A stretch of DNA of 64,000 bases from Agreia pratensis (GTDB lineage Bacteria; Actinomycetota; Actinomycetes; Actinomycetales; Microbacteriaceae), in NCBI RefSeq assembly GCF_900177685.1, contig NZ_FXAY01000007.1, positions 1 to 64,000 on the forward strand. The letters are read 5' to 3'. Positions 48,335 to 57,384 of the stretch are shown piece after piece. Under the pieces are notes generated by a model. That model saw nothing but the letters and a program-made list of their open reading frames with translations, ran no database searches and was not told the origin of the DNA. Each line of letters opens with the position of its first letter. Within the stretch, counting starts at the first letter, position 1. Both the position numbers and the translations under genes were made by a program.

Positions 48335-48423
48335 CGTGGCATCGTAGCGAACGACGCTCGGCAGTAGTTCCCGACGCGGACAAGATGTACCAGTGTGCCG
48401 GCAACTATTGTCCGCGTCGGGGA

Positions 48424-49542
48424 CTAGTGGCTGCCGGCGACCAGCCAGAGCGCAAGCGTCGCCAACGGCACAGTCAGAAGCACCACTCCGAGGCCGGCCA
48501 GCATGAACTTCGGCCACGACAGTGTCACCCCGAGGCCGGTGATCTTCTGGTGCCAGAGCAGAGTCGCGAGCGAAGCCCAGGGGGTCACGAGCGGGCCGAG
48601 ATTCACGCCGATCAGCAGCGCGGCGAGCCGCACGGGCGAGTGGCCGATCGGTTCGAGCACGAGATAGGCCGGCAGATTGTTGATCGCGTTCGACGAGACC
48701 GTGCCGAGAGCCGAGAGCTGCAGCAGGCTCAGCAGATCGGTTCCGTTTCCGCCGATGTTCGATATGAAGGCCGTGAGCCCGCGAGCATGGGCAGTCTCGA
48801 CGAGCACGAAGAGACCTGCCGCTATGCCGAGCGGCTGCCAGGGCACGAGGTTCACGCTGAGGGCGCCGGGGCGCCGGATGCCGAACAGCACCACGATCAC
48901 TACTGCAGCGACGGCGGCCGGAATCCAGACGGGAAGACCCGACACCAGCAGCGGAAGCAGCGCCGCGACGACGATCGCGCTGACGAGGAGGAGAGTGCGA
49001 TCGGGAGCGCGCTCGACCGGCGGCGCGGAGTAGCGCCCACGCAGCTCCTTGCGGAACATCAGGCTGAGCACGATCACCGGAACCAGGATGCCGACGGCGG
49101 CAGGAGCGGCGACGAGGGCAGCGAATGCGGCCGGGCCACCGACATCCATTCGCCCTTCGGCGAGCAGATTCGTGAGATTCGACACCGGCAGCAGCAGCGA
49201 TGCGGTGTTCGCCAGCCACACCGTGGCGAGCGCGAACGGCAGCGGCGGCAGACGCGCGTGCAACGCGAGCAGAACGACCACCGGCGTCACGAGAACCGCC
49301 GTGGTGTCGAGCGAGAGGAAGATCGTCGAGACCACCGCGAGCGCCAGCACGAAGAGCCAGAGCAGGATGCGGCGACCGCGACCCCAGAGCGCCAGTCTGC
49401 CGGCGAGCGCAGAGAAGACACCGGCCTCGGCAGCCAGCTCGGTGACGATCGTGATCGCGGCCACGAAGCCGAGAACGGGCACGACGCGGTCGGCCAGCAC
49501 AAGGGTGTCGCGCCACGGCAGGATGCCTGTGGCGATCACCAC
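48424..49542 (-). CDS. SLC13/ArsB-like ion permease, N terminus uncertain
   Basis: This 372-residue product has about ten hydrophobic segments with LANTASLLLPVSNLTNLLAE and NAINNLPAYLVLE, the paired hairpin motifs of the ArsB/NhaD/SLC13 ion transporter superfamily. The first standard start (GTG 49542) falls inside what looks like the first membrane helix: the same frame continues upstream through GLIVVVSLLAASFV and a polar leader to a stop near 49659 without any ATG, GTG or TTG. A rare ATC or ATT start, or a lost start codon, should be considered. Arsenite, a dicarboxylate or sodium are candidate substrates. Confidence 0.7.
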   Translation of the reverse strand: MVIATGILPWRDTLVLADRVVPVLGFVAAITIVTELAAEAGVFSALAGRLALWGRGRRILLWLFVLALAVVSTIFLSLDTTAVLVTPVVVLLALHARLPPLPFALATVWLANTASLLLPVSNLTNLLAEGRMDVGGPAAFAALVAAPAAVGILVPVIVLSLMFRKELRGRYSAPPVERAPDRTLLLVSAIVVAALLPLLVSGLPVWIPAAVAAVVIVVLFGIRRPGALSVNLVPWQPLGIAAGLFVLVETAHARGLTAFISNIGGNGTDLLSLLQLSALGTVSSNAINNLPAYLVLEPIGHSPVRLAALLIGVNLGPLVTPWASLATLLWHQKITGLGVTLSWPKFMLAGLGVVLLTVPLATLALWLVAGSH

Positions 49543-49701
49543 GAAGGAGGCCGCTAGGAGAGAGACGACGACAATGAGACCGCGGCGACCGGGGGGCTGT
49601 GGCGTGGAGGCGGAATCCGACGCGGCCGAGGAGTGCTTTTCGATGTCGCGATTCTATGACTCCGACGCTGACAAGAGAGCGAGTCTTCGCCCATGCGGCG
49701 A

Positions 49702-50265
49702 CTACCCCAGTTGCGCCGCCCCGAATCCGACGCTGAACTGCACGCACCAGAGTGACACGCTGCGGTAGGCGCTCAGGTCGACATCAGCGGGAATCTCATA
49801 GAGCTGGTTGCCCTGATTGCCCTTGATGACGCCGAGGTCGACGTAGGCGGCACCGCCCGCCAGGAACCAGCCGTCGTAGCCCTCGACCGCATCCGCCGCA
49901 CTCAGCCAGACGTGAACATCCGGACCATTGCTGGTGTCGAGATTCTCGATAGCGAGCACGCGCGTGCCATCGGGGTTCTGGATGATGGTGGCCGTGCCCG
50001 TGGTCGAATGCTCCTGGCTGACGAACGAGCCCGAGGCGAGCGCTACGGGCACCGGATCGGGAGTCGGCGTTGCCGACGGTGGCGCGCTGGCGTCTGGCGT
50101 TGCGACCGGTTCTGACGTTGCCGCGGGTTGAGAACGCTGCGCAGTGGGCAGCGTCTCGTCGACCCGCACGTCAGTGAACAGCAGCCACGGCTTGAACACG
50201 ACCAGCCCGACAACCAGGGCGGCCGCGATCACAATGCCGCCGATGACCAGAACTGACCGCTTCAT
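49702..50265 (-). CDS. Membrane-anchored DM13-domain protein
   Basis: This 187-residue protein has one N-terminal membrane anchor (SVLVIGGIVIAAALVVGLVV), a Pro/Thr/Ala-rich linker (about residues 45-75) and a DM13 domain (about 80-187) with DGTRVLAIENLDTSNGPDVH, DLGVIKGNQGNQLYEIP and the conserved cysteine in LWCVQFSVGFG. DM13 domains are proposed to take part in extracellular redox chemistry. The ATG at 50265 precedes the anchor directly. Confidence 0.82.
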   Translation of the reverse strand: MKRSVLVIGGIVIAAALVVGLVVFKPWLLFTDVRVDETLPTAQRSQPAATSEPVATPDASAPPSATPTPDPVPVALASGSFVSQEHSTTGTATIIQNPDGTRVLAIENLDTSNGPDVHVWLSAADAVEGYDGWFLAGGAAYVDLGVIKGNQGNQLYEIPADVDLSAYRSVSLWCVQFSVGFGAAQLG

Positions 50266-50345
50266 GGCTGCAGTGTAACGGCGCGACCTCCGCCCCACGA
50301 TCGTGCAAGAGGGACCTCGCCGTGCCGCCCAATAGGATGTCTGCG

Positions 50346-51017
50346 ATGACTAGCCACGCCCCCTCCAAGCCCTGGTCGACGATTCTGTTCGATCTCGACG
50401 GCACGATCACCGACTCGGCCCCGGGCATCCTGCACCGGTTGGCGCGCACCCTCGAGATACTCGGCCATCCCGTGCCGCCGCCCAGCGACTTGGTCAAGTT
50501 CGTCGGCCCGCCGATTCTCGACGGCTTCCGCGCCGTCGCTGACATCGACGCGGAGGGCGCCCAGGAGGCGCTCGTCGTGTATCGCGAGCTTGCCGCGACA
50601 GACGGGCCCGAGGGCGACAGCGTGGTCTACCCCGGAATTCTGGGGATCCTTCGCGAGATCCACGCGGCGGGCATCCCCCTCGCGATCACGACCTCGAAGT
50701 CCGAGGTACAGGCCGTGCGCATTCTGCAGCACCTCGGCATCTCCGACCTCTTCGCCACCATCACCGGCTCGAGCGAAGACGAGACGCGCAGCGCCAAGGC
50801 AGATGTGGTGGCCGAGGCTCTTGTGCGGCTGCGTGCCAAGAACGTCGACCTGTCGAACACGGTTCTCGTGGGCGACCGCCACCACGATATCGAGGGCGCG
50901 GCCGAGCATGGCATTCCCACGATCATGGTGGAGTGGGGCTACGGCTCCCCCGCCGAGGCGGCCGGTGCGATCCACATCGTGCACTCGATGGAGCAGCTGC
51001 GCGGGCAACTGCTCTAG
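50346..51017 (+). CDS. HAD-family phosphatase, Gph-like
   Basis: This 223-residue protein has HAD motif I FDLDGTITDSAPG (D16 and D18), motif II ITTSKSEVQAV, a lysine in SAKADVVAEAL and motif IV VLVGDRHHDIEGA. The helical cap is inserted after motif I, as in phosphoglycolate phosphatase and related nucleotidases. A housekeeping role in removing phosphoglycolate or hydrolysing nucleotides is likely; nearby genes are unrelated. The ATG at 50346 has AGGA 9 nt upstream. Confidence 0.85.
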   Translation: MTSHAPSKPWSTILFDLDGTITDSAPGILHRLARTLEILGHPVPPPSDLVKFVGPPILDGFRAVADIDAEGAQEALVVYRELAATDGPEGDSVVYPGILGILREIHAAGIPLAITTSKSEVQAVRILQHLGISDLFATITGSSEDETRSAKADVVAEALVRLRAKNVDLSNTVLVGDRHHDIEGAAEHGIPTIMVEWGYGSPAEAAGAIHIVHSMEQLRGQLL

Positions 51018-51026
51018 TCAGCTGCC

Positions 51027-52037
51027 TTAACCGGCGCGGATGCCCAGGGTCGCCACGACCGGGCGGTGATCGCTCCCGGCCGCGTCCTCCGTGCTCAGAA
51101 CCTGAGCCGCGGCGGCGTGCCAGTCGCCCGTCGTGAGCACGTGGTCTATCGGGGATGAAAGAAGCGGCGGCAGCGACGTGGGCCAACTCCCCTCAGCACC
51201 GGCGCCCGCCTCGGCGAGTGCGTCGGAGCATCCGCCCAATGGGCCGAGGTGATCGAGCGTCGCGTTGAGGTCGCCGCCGAGAACGAGGTCGGGCTGGCCG
51301 CAAAGCGACAGCACCCAGTCGAGGTCGCTGCGCCATAACGACATGATCGAGGGCAGCGGGGGCATCGGATGCGCCGCCACGATCACGGGGCCGGTGCCGT
51401 CGGCGGGCCGCGCCACGACGCTCGGCATCGTGCCCGTGTCGCCGAGCTCGTCGGTGATCTCGTAGGCGCCCAGCTCGTCGGACACGAGCAGGGACGTCGG
51501 AGGGGTCTCGGCGGGATCGCCGCGCTCGGCTGTGAAGACCTGCATGGGCCGGCCCGCGGCATCCATGGCACGCCCGACGGCCTCGGCCGTCTCGCGCGAG
51601 GTCTCGGGCAGCGTCACCACCGTCGACCGCTCGGCGAGGGCCACCCGGGCGATGTCGTCGGCGGTGACCGTGTCGTAGGTGTTCCAGGTGAGAACGCGCA
51701 TGCTCGTGGCCGGGTCTGCCGCGTCGGTCACCGATGCCGGTGCCGCGTCTGATCCGAATCCTCGGCCCGCCTGCACGGCGATGTTTCCACCCGCCGCGAG
51801 CAACGCGATCGCGGCCAGCCCGGCGACGACAGGGCGGGCCGTGCGCGCCCGGCCCCGCAGCATCCAGAACAGCAGCGCGCCGACGACGCCGAGCGCCACG
51901 AAGCCGAGCGCGAGAAGCCCGCGGAACGCGATCAGCTGCGCGAACACGAACTGGCGCTGCAGCCCGAAGAGTCCGGGTGCACTGACGAGAAACACGGTGC
52001 CGGCGAACACCACGAGCAGAACAATCCGACCCCACAT
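51027..52037 (-). CDS. Membrane-anchored endonuclease/exonuclease/phosphatase-family protein
   Basis: This 336-residue protein begins with three hydrophobic segments (about residues 1-95) and then an EEP domain with LTWNTYDTV, VTLPETSRETA, VLGGDLNATLDHLG and GSDHRPVVATLG. The fold covers sphingomyelinase-type phosphodiesterases and DNases; the membrane anchor places the catalytic domain outside the cell. The ATG at 52037 has AGGG upstream. It ends 9 bp from the convergent HAD gene and starts 11 bp after the EamA gene stop, so it may share that transcript. Confidence 0.78.
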   Translation of the reverse strand: MWGRIVLLVVFAGTVFLVSAPGLFGLQRQFVFAQLIAFRGLLALGFVALGVVGALLFWMLRGRARTARPVVAGLAAIALLAAGGNIAVQAGRGFGSDAAPASVTDAADPATSMRVLTWNTYDTVTADDIARVALAERSTVVTLPETSRETAEAVGRAMDAAGRPMQVFTAERGDPAETPPTSLLVSDELGAYEITDELGDTGTMPSVVARPADGTGPVIVAAHPMPPLPSIMSLWRSDLDWVLSLCGQPDLVLGGDLNATLDHLGPLGGCSDALAEAGAGAEGSWPTSLPPLLSSPIDHVLTTGDWHAAAAQVLSTEDAAGSDHRPVVATLGIRAG

Positions 52038-52048
52038 GCCGCCCGACC

Positions 52049-52924
52049 CTACCGGCTCAGCATCCGCGCGCGCACCGCCGTCGCCGCGCAGACGACCACG
52101 ACCACCGCGCCCAGCCAGACCAGCAGATCGAGGCGCTCGCCCACGATGAGGGCCGACCAGATGATGGTGAGCACCGGTTGCACGAGCTGAATCTGGCTGA
52201 CCTGGGAGATCGGCCCGATGGCGAGACCGCGATACCAGGCGAAGAACCCCAGAAACATGCTCACCAGCGCGAGGTATCCGAAGGCCAGCCAGTGCGAGGC
52301 CTCCGCCTGGGGCCAGCCCTTCGCAGAGACCGAGACCGCCGTGAGCGGAATCATCACCGGCAGCGCCACGAGCAGCGCCCAGCAGATCGTCTGCCACGAG
52401 CCGAGCTCGCGCGACAGGAGAGCGCCTTCGGCGTAGCCGATTGCCGCCAGGACCACGGCGCCGAGCAGCAGCAGATCGCTCGGATGCAGCCCCTCGAGGC
52501 CACCGCCCGCGAGGGCGATGAACGCGATCACCGCCGCGACGCCGGCGCCCGACGCGATCCAGAAAGCAATGGATGGCCGCTCTTTCGCGCGGATCACCGC
52601 CGCGATGGCCGTCGCCGCCGGCAGCAGGCCGATGACCACGGCGCCGTGCGCGGCCGGAACCGTCTGCAGCGCGAAGCTCGTGAGCAGCGGAAACCCGACG
52701 ACGACTCCGATCGCGACGACAGAGAGGCGCAGCCATTGAGCACCTCTGGGCAGGCGCTGCCTGCTCGCTGCGAGCACCAGTGCGGCGAGGGCAGCGGCCA
52801 CGATGGCGCGACCGGCGCCGATGAACAGCGGATCGATCTGTTCGACCGCGATGCGGGTGAACGGCAGCGTGAACGAGAACGCGAGAACCCCGAGGAATCC
52901 GAAGACCAGGCCTCCGCGGGTCAT
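52049..52924 (-). CDS. EamA/DMT-family transporter
   Basis: This 291-residue protein has ten hydrophobic segments in two five-helix repeats, with the EamA patterns AGRAIVAAALAALVLAA and GPISQVSQIQLVQPVLT. DMT transporters of this type usually export amino acids or related metabolites. It is divergent from a MocR regulator, a frequent pairing. The ATG at 52924 is chosen because it begins just before the first helix; an ATG at 52981 would add 19 residues and would put the regulator's repeats inside the coding sequence. Confidence 0.82.
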   Translation of the reverse strand: MTRGGLVFGFLGVLAFSFTLPFTRIAVEQIDPLFIGAGRAIVAAALAALVLAASRQRLPRGAQWLRLSVVAIGVVVGFPLLTSFALQTVPAAHGAVVIGLLPAATAIAAVIRAKERPSIAFWIASGAGVAAVIAFIALAGGGLEGLHPSDLLLLGAVVLAAIGYAEGALLSRELGSWQTICWALLVALPVMIPLTAVSVSAKGWPQAEASHWLAFGYLALVSMFLGFFAWYRGLAIGPISQVSQIQLVQPVLTIIWSALIVGERLDLLVWLGAVVVVVCAATAVRARMLSR

Positions 52925-52936
52925 GTTCGGTCTCGA

Positions 52937-52997
52937 TAGCGCTGGTGAAGCGGAAAGAGTAGCGCTACTGTCATTATTCATGAACGACGATAGCACT
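52937..52997. promoter_or_regulatory. MocR operator region with three TAGCGCT-type repeats
   Basis: TAGCGCT occurs at 52937-52943 and 52960-52966, and TAGCACT at 52991-52997, the last one inside the regulator's coding start. The central copy lies in the perfect palindrome AGTAGCGCTACT (52958-52969). TACTGT at 52966-52971 could be a -10 for a leaderless regulator transcript starting at the ATG 52980. MocR proteins commonly bind spaced repeats of this sort. Confidence 0.5.
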
Positions 52998-54383
52998 TCA
53001 CTGGTCGAGCGCCATCTGCGGCGCCTCGTGGAGTCCAGCCCGGCGGGATTCCGCCTGCCCTCGACCCGTGCGCTCGTCGCCGAGCACGCGGTCAGTCCAC
53101 TCACCGTGCAGCGAGCGGTTCAGCGCCTGGTCGGCGAGGGTCTCATCGAGACCCGTCCCGGCGCCGGTAGCTTCGTGGCGCGACCGCGGGCCGTACGGCA
53201 GGCCGACTTCGCGTGGCAGACTACCGCGCTGGGAGCGCCCCGGGTCGACACCTCCGCTGTCGGCACGGCCATGGCGGCGGTCGGGCCCTCAGTCATCGCG
53301 ATGCACTCGGGGTATCCGGCAGAGGAACTGCTTCCCGGCCGCCTCGTGCGCGCGGCTCTCGTGCGCGCGGCGCGCGGCGCATCCGCTCTGGCCCGCGGCC
53401 CGGTCGATGGCCTGCATGAGCTGCGCACCTGGTTCGCCGCCGAGATCGCGCCGATCGGGGCATCCGCGCCCGCGCCCGTCTCGCACGACGACGTCATGAT
53501 CACTCCCGGTGGGCAGAGCGCACTCGCCTCGATCTTTCGTGCGTTGGCAGCCCCCGGCGACGCGGTCGTCGTGGAGTCGCCCACCTACTGGGGCGCGATC
53601 GCCGCGGCCCGACAGGCGGGTCTACGCATCATTCCCCTGGCCCGCGGCTCGCGTGCCCCGTCTGCGGCCGACCTCGACGAGGCATTCGCGTCGACCGGCG
53701 CGAGACTCTTCTATGCGCAGCCGCACTTCGCGAACCCCACGGGCGCCCAGTGGAACGCAGAGGAGCGGCGCGACATCATGTCTGTCGTGACGGCGAGGGG
53801 CGCATATCTCATCGAAGACGACTGGGCGCACGACTTCGCCATCGAGGGTGACGTTCTGCCACTGCTCACCGAGGATGCCGACGGTCACGTCGTGTACATC
53901 CGTTCGCTGACCAAGAGCCTCAGCCCGTCGTTACGGGTGGGCGCGGTCATCGCGCGGGGGCCTGCGCTCGCGCGCATCCAGGCCGATCGAACCGTCGACG
54001 ACCTCTATGTGAGCGGCGTGCTGCAGTCGGCGGCGGTCGATGTGCTGCGTGACCCGGGGTGGCGCAGCCACCTCGTTCGCCTGCGTTCCCAGCTGCGCGA
54101 CCGACGCGACGAGCTCGCCCGCCAGGTCGAGGCGCACCTCGGGCCCGACTCGCTGACGTTTCTGCCGCGCGGCGGGCTCAATCTCTGGGTCCGTCTCGCC
54201 GACAACGTGGATGTCACGGGGCTCGTCGAGCGCAGCCGGAACGCGGGCGTGATGGTCGCGCCGGGCGCAGACTGGTTCCCGGCCGAGCCGACCGGGGCGT
54301 TTATTCGCCTGAACTACTCGGGCGCCAGGCCCGAGCAGTTCGCCGGAGCGATGGAGACGGTGGCGGCTGCGCTAGTCGAGTAG
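52980..54383 (+). CDS. MocR-type GntR/aminotransferase-fold regulator
   Basis: This 467-residue protein has a GntR winged helix (about residues 5-70, LPSTRALVAEHAVSPLTVQR) joined to a class I aminotransferase-like domain with VMITPGGQSALASIFRAL, FYAQPHFANPTGAQWN and the PLP lysine in IRSLTKSLSPSLRVG. MocR regulators use bound PLP and an amino compound as effector. It faces the EamA transporter, which it probably controls, and may regulate itself. The ATG at 52980 has no ribosome-binding site and may begin a leaderless mRNA. Confidence 0.87.
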   Translation: MNDDSTSLVERHLRRLVESSPAGFRLPSTRALVAEHAVSPLTVQRAVQRLVGEGLIETRPGAGSFVARPRAVRQADFAWQTTALGAPRVDTSAVGTAMAAVGPSVIAMHSGYPAEELLPGRLVRAALVRAARGASALARGPVDGLHELRTWFAAEIAPIGASAPAPVSHDDVMITPGGQSALASIFRALAAPGDAVVVESPTYWGAIAAARQAGLRIIPLARGSRAPSAADLDEAFASTGARLFYAQPHFANPTGAQWNAEERRDIMSVVTARGAYLIEDDWAHDFAIEGDVLPLLTEDADGHVVYIRSLTKSLSPSLRVGAVIARGPALARIQADRTVDDLYVSGVLQSAAVDVLRDPGWRSHLVRLRSQLRDRRDELARQVEAHLGPDSLTFLPRGGLNLWVRLADNVDVTGLVERSRNAGVMVAPGADWFPAEPTGAFIRLNYSGARPEQFAGAMETVAAALVE

Positions 54384-54394
54384 GCCGCCTGCCG

Positions 54395-54736
54395 CTATGC
54401 GTCGTTCGGCTTGTCTTTCTTGGAGCGGGACTCGCGGGCCTCCTCGTGGGCAGCCCGACCTTCGGCCTGCACCTCGCGAAGCACGGCAATGCGCTCCCGG
54501 TACTCCGCCGCGTCGATCTCGCCGCGGGCGAAGCGCTCGGCGAGAACGACCTCGCCGAGGTGTCCGCCGAGTCCTCGTGCACCGCGGAAGCCGCGCGGCC
54601 CGAAGTGGCCGCCACGCCCGCCGAAGCCGGGGCCGCCGAACGGGAAGCCGGGGCCGAACCCTGGCCGCTGGCCGCGTCGATCGGAGTTGCTGTTGTCTGT
54701 TTCGGGCTCGTGGCCCTCATCGAAGTTGTGTGTCAT
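54395..54736 (-). CDS. Small SHOCT-domain protein with Gly/Phe/Pro-rich centre
   Basis: This 113-residue protein has an acidic N terminus, a low-complexity stretch (GFGPGFPFGGPGFGGRGG, about residues 26-43) and a SHOCT-like helical pair near the C terminus (LAERFARGEIDAAEYRERIA, about 65-84). SHOCT domains are short oligomerisation or interaction motifs, often attached to larger partners. The tail is rich in charged residues. It ends 11 bp from the convergent MocR gene. Function unknown. Confidence 0.7.
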   Translation of the reverse strand: MTHNFDEGHEPETDNSNSDRRGQRPGFGPGFPFGGPGFGGRGGHFGPRGFRGARGLGGHLGEVVLAERFARGEIDAAEYRERIAVLREVQAEGRAAHEEARESRSKKDKPNDA

Positions 54737-54821
54737 GACTTAGATATTCCTCCGATCGCTCGAAAACGGAATCCTCCCGCGGGATGCACCTCGCGCACTC
54801 CCCCGGCGGTAGCTGCCTCCT

Positions 54822-55598
54822 CTACTTCTGGGCGTCTGGGCGCAGGCGCAGGTCCTGCATCCCTCCGTCGACAGCGATGCTCGTGCCGGTGGTCGAGCGA
54901 CTGCGCGGGCTCGCCAGGTAGCAGACGGCATCGGCGACCTCGGATGCCGCCACCAGGCGACCGTGCGGCTGTCGCGCCTCGAGCGCCAGGCGCTCGGCCT
55001 CTGGATCGTCGGCGCTGTCGAGCAGGCGACCTACCCACGGAGTGTCGGCGGTTCCGGGTGACACACAGTTGACCCGCACGCCCTCTCGCAGATGATCGGC
55101 TGCCATCGCGCGCGTGAGCGAGAGCACAGCCCCTTTCGATGCGGTGTACAGCGCGCGCTGGGGCAGGCCGGCGGTGGCGGCCACCGAGCACGTGTTCACG
55201 ATCGCCGCCGATGACGAGCCGCGGAGGTGCGGAAGGGCAGCGCGACTGACCCGGGCGATGCCCACCACGTTCACGTTGAGCACACGCATCCACTCGTCAT
55301 CGGAGTTGTCTTCGACGGTTCCCTGGGCGCCGATGCCGGCGTTGTTGATGACGATGTCGAGCGATCCGTACTCGGCGACAACGGCGTCGATCGCCGCCCG
55401 AACCGAGGCGTCGTCGCCGATGTCGGTCTGCACGGCGAGAGCATCGGCGTGCACGCCCTCGGTCTTCAGATCGAGTACGGCGACCCGAGCGCCACGATCG
55501 AGCAGTTCGGCCGCGATCGCGGCTCCGATGCCCGAGGCTCCTCCGGTGACGAGCGCCACGAGTCCGTCGAATTCCTGCGCGGTGAGTTGCTGCGACAT
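54822..55598 (-). CDS. SDR dehydrogenase, probably of sugar-acid catabolism
   Basis: This 258-residue classical SDR has VTGGASGIGAAIA for NAD binding, NNAGIG, the catalytic serine in NTCSVAA and YTASKG, and ends IAVDGGMQDLRLRPDAQK. It lies 9 bp downstream of an FAH-family hydrolase gene. That pairing is known in oxidative L-fucose catabolism, where an SDR oxidises 2-keto-3-deoxy-L-fuconate before an FAH enzyme cleaves the product. The other fuconate genes are not here, so the assignment is tentative. Confidence 0.8.
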   Translation of the reverse strand: MSQQLTAQEFDGLVALVTGGASGIGAAIAAELLDRGARVAVLDLKTEGVHADALAVQTDIGDDASVRAAIDAVVAEYGSLDIVINNAGIGAQGTVEDNSDDEWMRVLNVNVVGIARVSRAALPHLRGSSSAAIVNTCSVAATAGLPQRALYTASKGAVLSLTRAMAADHLREGVRVNCVSPGTADTPWVGRLLDSADDPEAERLALEARQPHGRLVAASEVADAVCYLASPRSRSTTGTSIAVDGGMQDLRLRPDAQK

Positions 55599-55607
55599 GA
55601 TCTGCTC

Positions 55608-56456
55608 CTATGCCTGGCCGAAGAGCTGACGCTGGCGGCCGAGGCCCTCGATCTCGACTTCGACCACGTCGCCTTGCGCGATGTAGGGGAACCGGCCAGA
55701 GAGGGCCACGCCCTCGGGTGTGCCGGTGAGAATCACGTCGCCGGGGTCGAGTGCCAAATACTGACTGAGGTGCCAGACGAGGTAGTCGACATCGAAGATG
55801 AGATCGGCGGTCGTCGAGTCTTGACGCGCTCCGCCGTTGACCCAGCTGCGCAGTCGCAGCTCGCTGGCATCGACCTCGTCTGCCGTGACGAGCCACGGGC
55901 CCAGAGGTGTGAAGCCGGGGGCCGACTTGCCCTTGCTCCATTGTCCGCCCGACTCCGCGAGTTGAAAGTCGCGCTCAGAGAGGTCGTTGGCTGTGACGTA
56001 GCCCGCGATATGACGCGCCGAGTCGGCCGGTGAGTCGAGATACAGAGCACGCGTACCGATCACCACTCCCAGCTCGACCTCCCAGTCGGTCTTCACGCTG
56101 CGCTTCGGAATGTCGACCTCGTCGAACGGCCCGCTCACCGAGTTGGTGGACTTGAGAAACAGAATCGGAAGCTGTGGCGGCTCGGCGCCCGACTCGGCAG
56201 CGTGCGCCGCGTAGTTCTGGCCGATGCACAGGATCGCCCCGGGCCGCGCTACGGGCGCACCCACACGCAGATCCGCCGCTCCGTCGAGCACGGGCAGGGT
56301 CGCCGCGTCGCGAGCGGCCGCGATCTCTTCGAGCACGGCGGATGCGAGGTGTGCGCCGTCGAGATCGGTCACGATGCCACGCAGATCGAGATGGCGATCG
56401 CCATCGATCAACACGGGGATCTCGTGGCCGACGGGGCCCAGTCTGGCGAGTTTCAT
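55608..56456 (-). CDS. Fumarylacetoacetate hydrolase-family enzyme
   Basis: This 282-residue protein has the FAH catalytic region: IGQNYAAHAAESGAEPPQLP, metal-binding glutamates in KTDWEVELGVVIG, NDLSERDFQ and WSKGKSAPGFTPLGPWLVT, then GDVILTGTPEGVA. The GQWSKGKS and PLGPWLVT blocks are close to the pattern I know from 2,4-diketo-3-deoxy-L-fuconate hydrolase and related ureidoglycolate-lyase-like proteins. It would cleave a beta-diketo acid to pyruvate or a similar fragment. It shares an operon with the SDR downstream and lies 16 bp after the aminotransferase gene stop. Confidence 0.83.
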   Translation of the reverse strand: MKLARLGPVGHEIPVLIDGDRHLDLRGIVTDLDGAHLASAVLEEIAAARDAATLPVLDGAADLRVGAPVARPGAILCIGQNYAAHAAESGAEPPQLPILFLKSTNSVSGPFDEVDIPKRSVKTDWEVELGVVIGTRALYLDSPADSARHIAGYVTANDLSERDFQLAESGGQWSKGKSAPGFTPLGPWLVTADEVDASELRLRSWVNGGARQDSTTADLIFDVDYLVWHLSQYLALDPGDVILTGTPEGVALSGRFPYIAQGDVVEVEIEGLGRQRQLFGQA

Positions 56457-56472
56457 CGGTGCTTCCTCATCA

Positions 56473-57336
56473 TCAGTCTCGACGGTCGAGCAGGTACGAC
56501 GTCATCGAGGTGGAGAGCTCGACGTCGATCGAGCGCTTCACACCGTCGAGCCTGTTGATAGGCACGGCCTGTCGCACGCTCGACACCAACCACAGCGCGT
56601 CTGCGGAAAGGAGATCGGCGGCCGGGATGACCGCGTACTCGGTGTTCATGCCCTCAGCTTGGGCGAACTCGAAGACGCTGGCCTGGGTTGTTCCAGGGAG
56701 AATGCCCTGATCTGTGCGAGGGGTCACGAGCGTGCTGCCTTTTCTCAGGATCACGTTCGCCGTCGGGCCCTCGAGAACGAAGCCGTCGCTCGAGACGAAG
56801 ATCACGTCGTCGGCGTCACGGCGCTCGGCCTCGCGCAGCGCGGCGCGGTTCACCGCGTACGACAGCGTCTTCGCCCCCTGGAGCAGCCACGGCGAGGTCT
56901 GCGCCACATCGTGCCTCAGCCCACGATCGAGGGTGACGGCCCGGATTCCCTCTGTGCGCGCAGTCGTGAAGTCGGCGGCGGCGGCCGCGTAGACCCACCC
57001 GGTCGGCACCCCCGTGCCTTCGATGCCCCGGGTCATCACGGTCTTGACGTAGAGCTCGGCGAGGTCGTCGTGGGCCTCGATCGCAGCGAGAATCGCCTGG
57101 CGGTAGAGGCCGAGATCGGGCTCCGGCAGGTCGAGGAGTCGTGCCGAGCGGGCGAAGCGGTCGAGGTGCGGCTCGAGCGCCTGGGCGCGGCCGTCGCACA
57201 CACTGATCGTCTCGAAGATTCCGTCGCCGCGGGTCACCCCGAGGTCCATGACCGACACGTGCGGCGCGTCTGGATCGGCCCTCACGCATCCGGAATCGGC
57301 AGAGACGAGAAAAAGTACGGGGTGCGGCGAATTCAT
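56473..57336 (-). CDS. Class IV aminotransferase/aminodeoxychorismate lyase family
   Basis: This 287-residue fold-type IV PLP enzyme has SVMDLGVTRGDGIFETI near the start, the PLP lysine K156 in GAKTLSYAVNRAALREA and DGFVLEGPTANVI, then GILPGTTQASVFEFA. The length fits 4-amino-4-deoxychorismate lyase (PabC) rather than the longer branched-chain aminotransferases, so a folate-pathway role is likely but not certain. The ATG at 57336 is 48 bp from the divergent YbjQ-like gene. Confidence 0.78.
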   Translation of the reverse strand: MNSPHPVLFLVSADSGCVRADPDAPHVSVMDLGVTRGDGIFETISVCDGRAQALEPHLDRFARSARLLDLPEPDLGLYRQAILAAIEAHDDLAELYVKTVMTRGIEGTGVPTGWVYAAAAADFTTARTEGIRAVTLDRGLRHDVAQTSPWLLQGAKTLSYAVNRAALREAERRDADDVIFVSSDGFVLEGPTANVILRKGSTLVTPRTDQGILPGTTQASVFEFAQAEGMNTEYAVIPAADLLSADALWLVSSVRQAVPINRLDGVKRSIDVELSTSMTSYLLDRRD

Positions 57337-57384
57337 ATCACGAAGGTACTCGCACCCTGCGACGTCCAGAGCTAGCATCGAGCC

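Noticed and set aside
47864-49747. Single 627-codon - strand frame joining the RDD protein to upstream sequence
   Set aside because: Upstream of the RDD start the translation is Arg-rich and overlaps the ion permease gene in another frame; only the last 156 codons look like real protein.
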